Assembly: GCA_017311185.1 (NCBI GenBank)
Contig: JAESUZ010000424.1
Span: 716,210-780,209, forward strand
DNA: 64,000 nt
Direction: 5' to 3'
Source: Proteles cristata cristata
Lineage: Eukaryota; Chordata; Mammalia; Carnivora; Hyaenidae
Part shown: positions 39,779 to 51,029 of the stretch, one piece after another
Layout: every line of letters starts with the position of its first letter
Numbering within the stretch: the stretch's first letter is position 1
The notes under the pieces: generated by a model
What the model saw: the letters and a program-made list of their open reading frames with translations, nothing else
Told to the model about the DNA's origin: nothing
The model's database searches: none
Program-made: the position numbers and the translations under genes

Positions 39779-39950
39779 CGCATGAGCAGGGGAGGGTCAG
39801 AGAGAAAGGGAGATACAGAATCTGAAGGAGGCTCCAGCCTCTGAGCTAGCTGTCAGCACAGAGCCCGATGCGGGCTTGAACCCACGAATCGTGGGATCAT
39901 GACCTAAGCCGAAGTCGGATACTTAACCGACTGAGCCTCACAGGAGCCCC
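39699..39950 (-). mobile_element. Feline SINE, minus strand
   Basis: A perfect 15-bp target-site duplication TCAGCATTTCTCTTT lies at 39684-39698 and 39951-39965. The SINE has a T-rich tail complement, a (GA)n run at 39738-39772, GAGCAGGGGAGGGTCAGAG, GTGGGATCATGACCTAAG and a slightly altered head GCCTCACAGGAGCCCC. The clean duplication suggests a relatively recent insertion. Confidence 0.97.
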
Positions 39951-40363
39951 TCAGCATTTCTCTTTAGAAGAACAAATAAACCTTTCGTCATAGTCCCCCA
40001 ATAGACATCCATTCACATCTCATTGCCCAGAATTTGGTCATATGCCCAAGAACAAACTATACACAGGTAAAGTGAATTTGATCCATAGTTTAAGTACATT
40101 AATTAGTGTTACGTGGCTGGGTTAAATGAGCATAAGGGAAGAATGTGTTTCATAGACTCCCCAAAATGTCTGCTAAAACACGATTTTTTTATTTCTATAA
40201 AAGAAATTTTGTTTTTTCTGCCTTTTTTCCCTCCATATGAAAAATAATAAAAGAATGAGTAGGAAGACAAAGAACCTCTCTAATATATTTGACATTACCA
40301 TTGGTGAAGAAAGGAAAACATCCTCTCAACGCTCTTTTCTTCTAAGATTTTACTGGACAGGTA

Positions 40364-40575
40364 GGTTTTTTTTTTAATAGTTTTTTTTATTTTTGAGACA
40401 GACACATAGCATGGGGGGGAAGGGGCAGAGAGAGAGAGGGAGGCACAGAATCCAAAACAGGCTCCAGGCTCTGAGCTGCCAGCACAGAATCCAACTCGGG
40501 CTTGAACCCACGAACCACAATATCATGACCTGAGCTGAAGTCAGACTCTCAACCGACTGAGCCACCCAGGTGCCC
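40364..40575 (-). mobile_element. Feline SINE, minus strand
   Basis: Target-site duplication CTGGACAGGTA at 40353-40363 and 40576-40586. TTTTTATTTTTGAGACAGAC tail side, GGCTCCAGGCTCTGAGCT, ATATCATGACCTGAGCTG and head GAGCCACCCAGGTGCCCC. Confidence 0.96.
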
Positions 40576-40654
40576 CTGGACAGGTAATGGTTTTACTGGG
40601 TTTGTAAAATAAATATTTCTGAAGTTGGAATAGTCCACCTTGGAAAGACTTGCT

Positions 40655-40845
40655 CCAGTATTTTTTATTTAAATTTTAGTTGGTTAATATACAGTGCAAT
40701 ATTGGTTTCACAAGTAGAATTTAGTGATTCATCCCTTATACACAATACCTAGTGGTCATCTCAACAAGTGCCCTCCTTAACACCCATTACTCACCTAGCC
40801 TATCTCCCACCCACCTCCCTCCATCAATCCTCAGAGCAAACTGTC
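40655..40845 (-). mobile_element. L1 3'-end fragment, minus strand
   Basis: 'tttaaattttagttggttaa', 'gtgcaatattggtttcaca', 'caagtgccctccttaacacc' and 'cctccctccatcaatcctc' are the complement of the 3'UTR seen at 7190-7340. Severely 5' truncated. Confidence 0.85.
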
Positions 40846-40989
40846 TGCTAAAACATCTTACCACAGCCAGAGAGGAACATGTAAAACTATTATCAAAATT
40901 TATAATCTTCAAATATGTAAATAAATTCATCCTAAAATTTTTGAAAGAATACAATGCATAAGTCAAAAGGAAGTATAAAGATAACAAAA

Positions 40990-41530
40990 ATAATCCAGCG
41001 GTGAAAGTTAATAAAACATAACAAAATGAAAGGTCAACACTAAGTGTTATTCTAGAACTGAAGTTTCACAGTTGAGTTTTATCTAACCATTGGAAAATAG
41101 ATAATCCCAATGTTATTTAAATTATCCCACATAATGAGTGGAATATCAGACCTTAACCAAAGTAATAAAAGTAATATATAGAATAGAAATGTGTAGATAG
41201 ATCAACATTACTTAGGAATATACATGCAAAATTCTAATGAAATACAAATTGAATCTAGACAGATTATCAAAGAATAATACACTTCAAAAAAATTAGATTT
41301 ATTCCTGGAATATAGCAGTAAGCTTGTGTTTTAGAAGGCTATCAACATAATTACTGGATAAAATATCTATGATCATATTAATAGTTGCTAACAAAAGTCT
41401 TCTAGTAATCGTAAAACAAAACCCAGCTCGCTGATATGTTCACAAGACATATCTAAAACAAAGCTATAATGAAAATATAAAAATAAAATGATAGAAAACT
41501 TATACAAGGAAATAGTGTCATAAATAAATA
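40990..41530 (+). mobile_element. Ancient L1 ORF2 fragment (reverse transcriptase)
   Basis: 'agacagattatcaaagaa', 'tagatttattcctggaata' and 'aggctatcaacataatta' parallel the stretch of L1-1 at about 28620-28740 ('gggattcattcctgggtta', 'aaatcaatcaatgtgatac'). Frames are lost. Confidence 0.6.
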
Positions 41531-41545
41531 GAAATTTTAAAAAAT

Positions 41546-41776
41546 AGGGGCACCTGGGTGGCCAAGCTGGTTAAGTGTGTGAGTCTTGATTTTGGTTCAG
41601 GTCATGATCTCACAGTTTGGGACTGAGCCCCACACTGGGCTCCATGCTGAGAGCAAGGAACCTGCTTGGAGTTCTCTCTTTTTCTCTCTCTGTCTTTTCC
41701 ACCCTTGCACATGCACACATTCTCATGTGTGTGTGCTTTCTCAAAATAAATAGACATTAATTTTTTTTAAAAAAAT
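41546..41776 (+). mobile_element. Feline SINE
   Basis: GGGGCACCTGGGTGGCCAAG head, GGTTCAGGTCATGATCTC, GGGCTCCATGCTGAGAG, CT-rich part with a GTGTGTGTGC insert and an AAATAAATAGACATTAA tail. Confidence 0.94.
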
Positions 41777-41813
41777 ACTAAAATTCAGGTAAAAAGCATC
41801 AATCAAGAAAAGA

Positions 41814-41942
41814 GCTGTGCTGACAGCTCAGAGCCTGGAGTCTGCTTCAGATTCTGTGTCTCCCTCTCTCTCTGACCTTCCCCTGCTCACACTATCTCTA
41901 TCTGTCTCAAAAATAAATAAAACATTAAAGATTTTTTAAAAA
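41814..41942 (+). mobile_element. 5'-truncated feline SINE
   Basis: Starts at GCTGTGCTGACAGCTCAGAG, so the whole tRNA-related part is missing. The CT-rich half and AAATAAATAAAACATTAAAG tail are intact. It lies 38 bp after the previous SINE in the same orientation. Confidence 0.92.
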
Positions 41943-42609
41943 GTAAAGGTAAACATTAATAGTATAATTAATAAGGTAAACATTTTAATTATATAAACAA
42001 TTGTTATATATTGTATCATAAGTAAATAACATGTGATATAGAAATTTCTTGTATATAAATAAACTGCATGTCATATTTTTATATGTATATTATTGTATAT
42101 AACAATCTTTAAAATAGAGGAAATAGCTTTCTTTACCCAAATTTCATGAACATCATAAAAACTGAATGAATAATGATATAGATATAATGCCACAGGGAAA
42201 ATGTTAGTAGACTTTTTAAAAATTAGAAATATTAAAAATTGTATTTTTATACAAAATAAAATTAAATTCAAATTAGACCCAAAAAGCCAACAGGGCCCTC
42301 AACTAAAAATCAGTCAATTATGTATACAAAAATAATGTAAATATTCAACTCTTGTGACAAATGAAAGTAGAAACTGGCTTTGCGAAATTCCTGGAAAATA
42401 ATTGTATTAAAGGGGTTAAATACAATAACCTATGAATACAGCTTTGGATGTACTCGGGAAAAAACAAAAAGCTTTGTAGCTAAAAATCAGAAAATAGTAT
42501 AAATGATAAAGAGATAAATAAATAAGACTACCATGCAACCTATTCAAGAAACAGGGTGGAATATTTTAAGTACAGCAATAAAAGAGAATAATACAAATGA
42601 AAACTGAGA
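41943..42609. other. AT-rich DNA, probably decayed L1
   Basis: Very AT-rich with no open frame of note. It lies between ancient L1 pieces and may be part of one. Confidence 0.35.
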
Positions 42610-43135
42610 TCAACTGTCAGCTCTCCCAAATATCACCGGAATAACCTGTTGATTAAGCAAAGTCTAAGTACATTAAATGATTGTAGAAAGAGAAAATACA
42701 ACCTGACTGAGTCTTAGTAATATCTCAAAATGGAGAGGTCAGGGGCAGAGATGGATAGTGTTTGCAGTCTGGGATCAAGTGGTTTAAGATGGTTCTATCC
42801 AGGTGGGTAACTGGTTGGGATTAGGCAAAGTTTGTAACCTAGTATGTTAGGACTTTTGGACACAACGAGATGAGAGCCAAGAAATAAGTCTTGATCTGCT
42901 GTTAGGTAAGCTGCTTACCCAGGTAAACAATCCGTTGTTTATCAGAATAACTATTTGCAAAGGTGAAAAAACTGGAAAGTTATTTATTGATGTATAGCTT
43001 TATCTTCCTGGGCAAGGAATTTTTTGAGCCAATAGTAAAGTCAACTTGACATAGGTGGTCTCAGTCTTCAGCCCTGATTATTAATCTCTATGCAGGCAAG
43101 TGGTTTCAGTTCTCAATCAAAAATATCCCAGCAGA
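42610..43135 (+). repeat. Unidentified dispersed repeat, copy 1
   Basis: It aligns by eye with 51030-51495 in the same orientation. Shared landmarks: 'ctctcccaaatatcaccgg' / 'atctcccaaatattgccag', 'taacctgttgattaagcaa' / 'cagcctgtggttaagacaa', 'ggaattttttgagccaata' / 'gagtctcctggaatagtaa', and 'agtaaagtc' / 'agtaaagtt'. The copies are strongly diverged, so the family is old. No coding frame. Confidence 0.6.
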
Positions 43136-43439
43136 TAGGGAAATTCTGACTAGATTTCCTTCTAAATCTGAACAAGAAAATATGGGGGGGAAAGTTTTAT
43201 CTTTTATTGGTTTCACATATAAAGGATAAACTAATGTGATCTAAACTACTCCAGAACATAGGCAAATAGTACCTCAATGTATTTTTATGAAAGAAGTGTA
43301 GTTTTACTAGTAAACCCCTACAGCTGCAAAACTTCCACACACCAACCTTACTTATGTATTTATGCAAAACTTAAGTACAGTGTTGAAAAGCAGAATTCAG
43401 CAAAACATTTAAAAGTGATAACTAAGAATGATTTATTCT

Positions 43440-44570
43440 AAGAACATAATAATGGTTCAATATTGTCCAAATTATTGATATAATTTATCTTACTAATAAT
43501 CTAAGGAGAAAAATTATATCTCCACAGATGCTGAAAAAGCATTTGACACTAACAATTATTATAACTCTCTTCAATAAGAAACCTAGAAATTAATACTATC
43601 TTAATATATCTATCTCATCCTCAAAGCCAACTTCATGCTAATGGAAAATATTGCATTTTATTAAAATGTTAAACATATAACTGCCATTAACCTGGCCATT
43701 CCATTCCTAGATAGAATGCCTCCCCTACCCACACACACACCGAAAAATGGATGTATTGGTCATACGAAGACTTGTACAAGAGTATTTACAGCAGCTTTAT
43801 TTGTAATAGCTCAAAACTGGATACAACCTAATAATCCACCAGGAAGTGAATACATAAAGAACTTTAGTAGATTCATATAATGGAATACGGTAAAATAAGG
43901 GATAACAAAAAATGAACTATTCATCACACAAAAATGGGAATAAGCCTCAGAATAATTATGCTTACTGAAAGACACCAGACCACCCCCAAAAAGAAAAATG
44001 AGTGGGTACCATATGATGCCATTTTGTGAAACTCTAAAAAATGCAGAAAAGCAGATTAGTATGGCTGTGTTTGTTTCTATTTCCATGTCCGTTTTTTAGA
44101 CCACAGAATATTGTTAGATTTATTCCAGAGTGAGTGTGTGCCTGTGGAGGGAAGCGAGGTCAGCAGGTGACGTGCAGCCCAGGGAGGGCTGCTTACCCTG
44201 CAGGGACTGAGTCTCTGGCTGGTTCGAAAGCTCCACCTTCTGTTCCAGCCTGAGGTAGGCAAGGCAACCACTGATGTAGCAGTTGTCACAATTTACAGGG
44301 TTTGGTAAGGGGCAACGAGTAGGCTTAAATCCAACACCCACAGGCCATGCCCATTGCATGGTACTCAGGAAGCACGGCTGGAGGGACAAGAAGCTTAAGG
44401 GACCCTCTTTGGCCTTGCTGGAGGTGTAGATAAAGTGGACACACTGCAGCAGCCAATATGTGGTGATGGTTTCACATGTGTATACATAGGTCAAAAGTTA
44501 CCAGCTGTACATTTTAACTATGTGTAAGTTATGTCAATTACACTTTAATAAATCTGTTTTAAAATTTTAG
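43440..44570 (+). mobile_element. Ancient L1M 3' region, interrupted
   Basis: 'agatgctgaaaaagcatttg' at about 43527 is the reverse transcriptase segment seen in L1-1 at 28768 ('agatgcagaaaagcatttg'). The terminal landmarks follow: 'ggccattccattcctagata', 'gacttgtacaagagtattta', 'cagctttatttgtaatagc', 'tcatataatggaatacgg' and, after an interruption at 44091-44455, 'ttacactttaataaatctg'. It covers the same reverse-transcriptase stretch as 40990-41530, so it is a separate insertion. Confidence 0.8.
44091..44455 (-). pseudogene. Probable retroposed transcript 3' end, unidentified
   Basis: This GC-richer block interrupts the 3' end of the ancient L1. Read on the minus strand it ends with GGAATAAATCTAACAATATT, then CTGTGGTCTAAAAAA: an AATAAA signal about 20 bases before an A-run, as in a processed mRNA. 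A minus-strand frame across 44120-44494 is open for 124 codons and includes CPLPNPVNCDNCYISGCLAY, but I do not recognise the protein. It could be a partial coding end plus 3'UTR or only 3'UTR. No clear target-site duplication was found. Confidence 0.45.
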
Positions 44571-45169
44571 ATTTGAATAACCACAGATGGTTAGTGGCTA
44601 CCATGTTTGAGTACAGCTTTACACTGATGTATTAGCAAAGTATGGGTTCAGTAAGAAACACAGGCAGCAGGTCAGGATAAAATCAGGCAAATCATATTTT
44701 GCTTCTGTGAGATCTCTTAAAGGCTTACTTTCCTCCCTGTGTATTTTTATTTGTATAGTTCTAAAGGTTTTAAAGAAGGAGTAGAATGGTTTATTTTCTG
44801 CTACTTGTCTGCAGTACACTTATCATGGAAGTATGAAACTATAAAATAGCAACTTGAGAGAATATACAGTCAAATGACCAGCAGAGAAGGGATTCCTGTC
44901 TCCATTTCATAGAAAAGTGCTAATCAAGTTCAAAGGGCCCGAAGTAGAGCCTGAAATGATCTGAAAAATTTTTGTAAATATGATAGGTCATAAGTGGATC
45001 TGGACCAAAAATGATAACAGCAATCAAAGGTAGGCAGTATGGCATGAAGAATATTTAGAGAGAAGAAAAGCTGGTCATTAGTTTTGTCTGATTATTGCCT
45101 CTTAACCTTCTCTTTTCTCTTCTGTCTTCTCTCAAATAACACTGACTTCTTTTTGTATTGGTATAAAAA
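44571..45169. other. Intergenic DNA without recognised features
   Basis: No gene or named repeat. Confidence 0.4.
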
Positions 45170-45395
45170 GAACACCATATTAGAAGTCAGAATACTTTTG
45201 TTCTAATCTCTTTTCCATCAATTATTTGCTGTCTTTGGAAAAGTAGCAATCTCTTTATACCTCGGGTTCTAAGGTGGAAAATATATGTACGTAGTAACAC
45301 CTGCCCTACTTATTTTATAGGTCTGCTGTGAATATGAAGTGAGATTATGAATATAAAAGTGCTTTGAAAATTGTCAAGTGCTTTACAAGAGAAAG
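45170..45395 (+). mobile_element. MIR element
   Basis: 'agaagtcagaatacttttg', 'ttatttgctgtctttggaaa', 'ggttctaaggtggaaaata', 'taacacctgccctacttat' and 'gtctgctgtgaatatgaagt' follow the MIR core and 3' order. Confidence 0.65.
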
Positions 45396-45998
45396 GGATT
45401 ATTCTATGCCTTTATAGAAGCGAAGGTTTTATTTCTAAAAGCACTTAGAACAATTTGAATATTTACATAATAGCTAAGAAAGTGCACTTGTGGCAGGGAG
45501 AAATGGGGAAAATCGAGATTTCTACTACTAAATTCCTTTATCATCCATAGCAATCCCCTCATTGTCCTATACAAAGTGAGTACTAAGTAATTTTTGATTA
45601 CATAGTTTTGATTCCACGTTTGATTACTGAATTCCTTACTTCTGAGACACTTTTCCTAAATTATCTTATAGTGTTAAGAATCTATTCATGTGACTATGTT
45701 AACCTCTAAATTTTGTGGGAAACTTTTGAAGAATATAGGAACCAGGGAATATATAAATTAAAAACACTAAGAATCCTACACAATATCTAAAAAATGGCAG
45801 ATGTTTAATCAATGAAACTTCCAAGTTTATTAAATGAGTTTCTAACACCTAGATGAGATTAATGAAAGAGCATATATTTGCTTAGCTTTCTAGAAGCTCT
45901 AACATTTGAATTCAAACAAATATTCAAAATAGATTAGTTGCATTTGCAAAGTTATTTAAAAAGCCCAATATCAATGACTCTTTAAAGGATGAAGTCCT
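45396..45998. other. Intergenic DNA without recognised features
   Basis: Nothing recognised. Confidence 0.4.
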
Positions 45999-46203
45999 GG
46001 GGTACCTGGGTGGCTTAGTTGGTTAAGTGTCCAGCTGTTGATTTCAGGTCAGGTCATGAACTCACAGTTGTTGATACTGGGCCCCTCCTTAGTCTCCACA
46101 TTGACAGCACAGAGCCTGGTTGGATTCTCCCTCACTCTCTCTCTGCCCTTCCCCTGCTCATGTGTGTTCTCTCTCAAAATAAATTTAAAAAAAACTTAAA
46201 AAG
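45999..46203 (+). mobile_element. Feline SINE
   Basis: GGGGTACCTGGGTGGCTTAG head, GTCAGGTCATGAACTCAC, CACATTGACAGCACAGAGCC, CT-rich part and an AAATAAATTTAAAAAAAAC tail. Confidence 0.93.
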
Positions 46204-47334
46204 AATAAAGTATGAATTTCCAACATTTCCTCCATAATTTTTTTGCAAACAATTTCAGTTACCAAGAGACTTCCCACTTCCTTAACAAACAACTTTAAAA
46301 ATGTGTAATTTGCCTTTTGAAGAAAGGCACATACTTAGAAAACTCTTCTTATAAGTAGGAGAAAATTTCAATGATAGAAACAAAGCATTCTATACCTTCT
46401 GATAAATAGAGTGATTCAGTTTCCCTTTCTCTCTTCAAAACCAACAGGTTAAGTTATGCTTTCCAGTTGCATGTAAAGTTCAACAAGATATAATAGTTAC
46501 CTAGAATTTATGTTGCAGGACTCAAGGCAAGGTGTGAGTAAGCAGAAGCTTGAATTCTTGCCTCTTAATCCCAACTCTGAATTGAAGATGGTGTTTGGAA
46601 TGGAACGTAGGGCATTTGACTTTCAGTTCTCAGCACTAACCATTTCATGACCCTTATTCATCGCACTACTCAAAGTGAGACATTTAATTAAGTGTGCTCA
46701 GATTTTAATACTCCACTTGATTGGCTATAAACCCGGGAACGCGTGCAGATTGTATTGTACTCCTCTCCGTTATCTTTTGCACCATACATTACTTTTCATG
46801 TGAAGCCATAACTGTATGCTCCATTATGAGCACTTCTGCTGGAAATTCAGGCGTTCTCATTCCACATCCACAGCAGGATGCTTGCTACAATCAGACAAGC
46901 AGACTAGACTTCTGACATTCCTGCTAACATTGCTTATGAAACTTGGTAATACTAGAACTCTCTGACAATAACGAAAATAAATTTTAGGGCTGTATTACCT
47001 TACCTGAGTCTATTATTTTAGCTAAAACACTTTCATTTTCTTAAATTCACTTTTGAAATGCTCCATTTATTTGGAGTTAGAGTAACTTTCATTCTTTGGA
47101 AAGAGCCACTTTGATCATCTATACCCTAATGTGAAGTGAACATTTGTTAGCACATAAAAGAGACAGTGGACATCACTGCAGCAGTGGAGGTTCTCTCCTT
47201 CCAGTGTATGTGCTGATTTGATTGGACATGACACAAAGTGACTATGTTTATGTTTATAAATGCAAATTTTAGCTACTGATGTATACAAACTGTTAAGATT
47301 AATTTCCTTCATAATAGAGGCTATGGCAAGCTCA
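46204..47334. other. Repeat-poor unique DNA with a CpG-bearing patch
   Basis: At 46720-46745 'gattggctataaacccgg' followed by GAACGCGTGC holds an inverted CCAAT box, a TATAAA and three CpGs in otherwise CpG-poor DNA. No open frame of significance is attached. See finding. Confidence 0.35.
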
Positions 47335-47560
47335 AAAGAACAATGGCTTTGGAGCCTGAGCGTTGTCTGAATCCCAGCTCTGGTGCTTGCTAGCTATGCT
47401 ATGTGATCTCAACACAATACATAATTGTATTATGTCCTCTGGAACTCAGTTTCACCATCTATAAATAGGGAATAGTAGTACTTGTTATGTCAGAGTGCTC
47501 TCATAAGGATCATGCAAATATTGTTTATGTGTATTATATGTGTAAATATTATTCTTAGAT
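47335..47560 (+). mobile_element. MIR element
   Basis: 'aatggctttggagcctgagc', 'tgaatcccagctctggtgc', 'actcagtttcaccatctat' and 'ataaggatcatgcaaatat' give a well-preserved MIR order. Confidence 0.85.
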
Positions 47561-48371
47561 TATTATGCCTTTATCAACCCACTTCATAGCAATTAACCTT
47601 CTCTCTGACCTTCTATAGGGATTCCACTGAGGTCACTCTTGTGGTTATTTGCATTCCATTTAACCATTAGCAATACCTTTTCTTCAATATCCAAGCACAT
47701 TGAAAACTATTAGAGATATGACATATGGGTCTTGACCTGATAATCACTCATGATAGATCTGTGGTCTGACAGAAACCTCGATATAAAGTGAAATGATATC
47801 TAGATAATAGAAAAACACAATTTTGGAAATTATATAATATTTCCCTCTTCCTTCCTAGCCCTTGGGACTTAATAAATTAGTGGGCCAATAGTCTACTTTC
47901 TTCTTGTAGATATATCTTACCTTATGAAAATAAAATTATAGAAACATCTGAAAAAAGTAGGTTGCTACCATCCTTCTTTCAGGAGCACAGTAGTTTAAAA
48001 TGAATGAAGACATGTCCCATTGAGATCTGCTGGGGGGGAACTCTTAGTTTTGGGTTCTTCTTTCTCCCATAATGCCTGGGAGTTCCAGCGCCAGCTTGAG
48101 TCACTATGAGGTATAAGCAAAGAGAGGCAGCACCTCTCAGGGCCATCCAGGGATGACAGTTATAATATTGGTGGAGAAGAGACTCCATGGGGGTTACAAG
48201 CAGAAAACATGTGCGAGAATACCTACAAACCCCTTATACTTTCAGCCTTTCACCTACCCCTACCCACATATTCCCAAGCAACACATAACTACAAATATGA
48301 ATCAATGCTTAGAAAAATCTTAGTCCCTGGAGCAGAAGGTAACAGGAATTCTCTGAAGGGAAGTCACCTGG
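47561..48371. other. Intergenic DNA without recognised features
   Basis: No gene or named repeat. Confidence 0.4.
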
Positions 48372-48422
48372 TTTAGTTGAGATCAATTAATAAATCAATT
48401 TAGTTGAGATCAATTAATAAAT
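48372..48422. repeat. 27-bp tandem duplication
   Basis: A 27-bp unit starting TTTAGTTGAGATCAATTAAT occupies 48372-48398 and is repeated from 48399 to 48422 without a mismatch, giving about 1.9 copies. Confidence 0.95.
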
Positions 48423-48828
48423 TTAACCAATAGATCAAGAAACACTTTGAGATATGAAGAAAGCATAAAAGCAACAACTATAGAAGAAAAAAAATATGGA
48501 GAGAAGATAGAAATGAAACTGTCAATTTTTAAAAAATATGTTTCACAGAAAGAAAAGAGAAAGTCCATTTGATAGAGGGGAAAATATTTGAAGAAAAACA
48601 TACTAATAATATCTCAGAATTAAACAAATATTGTTTTAAGGTAGACTAAAAAGACTCAACATTACCAAACAGGAGATATAAGCATGGAGGGGAGGGAAGG
48701 AACATTAACTTAGAAATATTTCATTGAAATTTAAAAATACCAAACATAAAGAGAGAATCTGAAAAGTTTCTATAATGAATGAGTAGATAATGTACAAGGA
48801 GTGAGTGTCAGTTTGATGACGAACTTCT

Positions 48829-49004
48829 TAAAGTCTTTTTTTTAATGTTTATTTATTTTTGAGAGGGAGACACAGAATCTGAAGCAGGCTCCAGGCTCTG
48901 AGCTGGTAGCACAGAGCCCGACACAGGGCGTGAACCCACAAATTGTGAGATCATGACCTAAGCTGAGGTCAGATGCTTAACTGTCTGAGCCACCCAGGCA
49001 GCCC
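48829..49004 (-). mobile_element. Feline SINE, minus strand
   Basis: Near-perfect target-site duplication TTGATGACGAACTTCT (48813-48828) and TTGATGACAAACTTCT (49009-49024). TTTATTTATTTTTGAGAGGG tail side, a shortened CT-rich part, and head GAGCCACCCAGGCAGCCC. Confidence 0.95.
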
Positions 49005-49096
49005 AAGATTGATGACAAACTTCTAACCTGCAACACATAAAACAAGAATAAGATGGAGTAACATGTTCAAAATGTTAAGAGAAAAACAGCAATTTC

Positions 49097-49314
49097 TATT
49101 TATTTATATGAGAGAGAGAGAGAGAAGAGTGCATGCATGTGAGTGGAGTAGGGACAGAGGGAGACAGAGATTGAGAGGGGGGCGAGGAATCTTAAGCAGG
49201 CTCCATGCTCAGCGTGGAGCCCAGTGCGGGGCTTGTTCTCAGGGACTGTGAGATCATGACCTGAGCCAAAGTCAAGAGTCAGACACCTAACAGACTGAGC
49301 CATCCAGGTGCCCC
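49097..49314 (-). mobile_element. Feline SINE, minus strand
   Basis: Flanks AAAACAGCAATTTC (49083-49096) and AAAACAGTGGTTTC (49315-49328) form a decayed duplication. It has a short GA run, GCAGGCTCCATGCTCAGCG and head GAGCCATCCAGGTGCCCC. Confidence 0.94.
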
Positions 49315-49691
49315 AAAACAGTGGTTTCAATGTAGAAGTTTATATCTGATTAAAATCTTAAATATAAAGGTGAAATGAAGGCAGTTAAACTTTTCGCAGC
49401 CTTATATAAGACTTCGGGTGTGCAAGTCTTCATGTTTAATAGGCTTCAGATAAATTGAGATTCTCTATAAAGACACTTGTGGAAAAGTATTCCAACAATA
49501 AGACAACTAACCCCCAGAGAATTCCCTAAACCATATATAAAAAGTAAGTAAAGAATCATAACAACTAACCTTTGGTTTAAACATTAGTAAATAACCCCAT
49601 TGAGAGAATATGACTTTCCAAATAATAATATTAATCCTATTTTTCATGAGATTCTCCTGTTATGGATAAATATGATTTTTAAAAAAGGGAG

Positions 49692-49905
49692 AGATGCTCC
49701 TGGGTGGCTAAGTCGGTTAAGTGTCCAACTTCAACTCAGGTTGTGATCTTGCAGTGAATGAGTTCAAGTCCCCTGTTGGTCTCTATACTGACAGCTCAGA
49801 GCCTGGAGCCTACTTCAGATTCTGTGTCTCCCTCTCTCTGCCCCTCCCCTACTCATACTCTCTTTCTTTCTCTCTCTCAAAAATAAATAAACATTAAAAA
49901 TTTTT
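49692..49905 (+). mobile_element. Feline SINE
   Basis: ATGCTCCTGGGTGGCTAAG head, CAACTCAGGTTGTGATCTT, CTGACAGCTCAGAGCCTGG, CT-rich part and AAATAAATAAACATTAAAAA tail. Confidence 0.93.
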
Positions 49906-51029
49906 TCTTAATTCTAAAAAAAGTCCCAGCTAGTTGAATTTCATTTTTATATGAAATTGAACTACAAAATTCAAGCTGATTTTAAACAAGTGAAGTGAAT
50001 TTCATATCCTAAATAGTGTACCCTTCATAGAAGTCAGCTTTGTAGGTTCACATGTATGCCTGTGATATTTGCCTTTGAAGCAAGTTCAGAGGCAAGAGAC
50101 TATAACAGCAAAAATAATAAAAATAATCTGATTCATTCTCTCCAGCATTACTTTTGTATTCAAAATTACATTCCATAAAGTCACCCTTCTTCTAACTCTT
50201 GATTAATATTTTTTATTATTATTTCCCCAAATCAAATTCACCTCCAATGGACAGAACACTTCATCAATGAGGATATCAAAAAGGTTTCCACAGTAACCTT
50301 GAGAAAATTGTGAAGGTGCAAGTATGCACAAAAGCTATGTCAGTGTTTTCCATCTCCAAATCAGATTCATTCATGGCTTTCAGGCTCTTCTGCTTCCAGA
50401 CTTTCATATTATTCCTCCTTCTATCTCTGTTTATTCTGGCTTTCCTTTCAATGTCTAGTCTTCTGTTCATGCCACATGGCAAATCCCTAACAAACTAATT
50501 CACATCAAGTTGTAGATGACAGCAGTTGACAATGCTATGTACCATATTTAGGACAACAATCATTAATATTGGGGAATTCAAATCTAATTGTGACAGGCAT
50601 AGTACTTTGCTTGTTCCTGTAGTTAGGAGGAGGAACGGGTGATATTTAAATATGGAGATAAAGAAGTTCTTGCAGGCTATGATCTCTTCACATACATTTG
50701 AATGAAAGGCTGGCTCGGGATTCATTTGTTTCTCCTTTCACAAACAAAATCATTATGGCTTGTTAGAAGCTGGTATTTTTGTCCATCTGTGATCAATCTC
50801 AATAGCTTGAGGGGATGAAAATCTAACACATGGTTACACAATCATTAGACTTGACACATAAGCAAGAGAGTCAGACACTCATTTACCAAAATGGATTGAG
50901 CAGAAAATCCCAGAGCATTCAATGCAAATGAACCAGGAAGTTTCTAAGAATCTGGGTCACTTTAAGCAATGGAGAGTAATGAGTTCCTGAATTCTTCAAT
51001 AGCATAGGTCTCCAAAATAGGAACTCACA
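49906..51029. other. Intergenic DNA without recognised features
   Basis: Overlapping short frames at 50276-50498 on both strands have no domain. No named repeat. Confidence 0.4.

Noticed and set aside
37910..44570. A single ancient L1 laid out collinearly from ORF1 to the 3' end with later insertions
   Set aside because: The reverse-transcriptase pieces at 41.3 kb and 43.5 kb correspond to the same part of ORF2, so at least two separate elements are needed.
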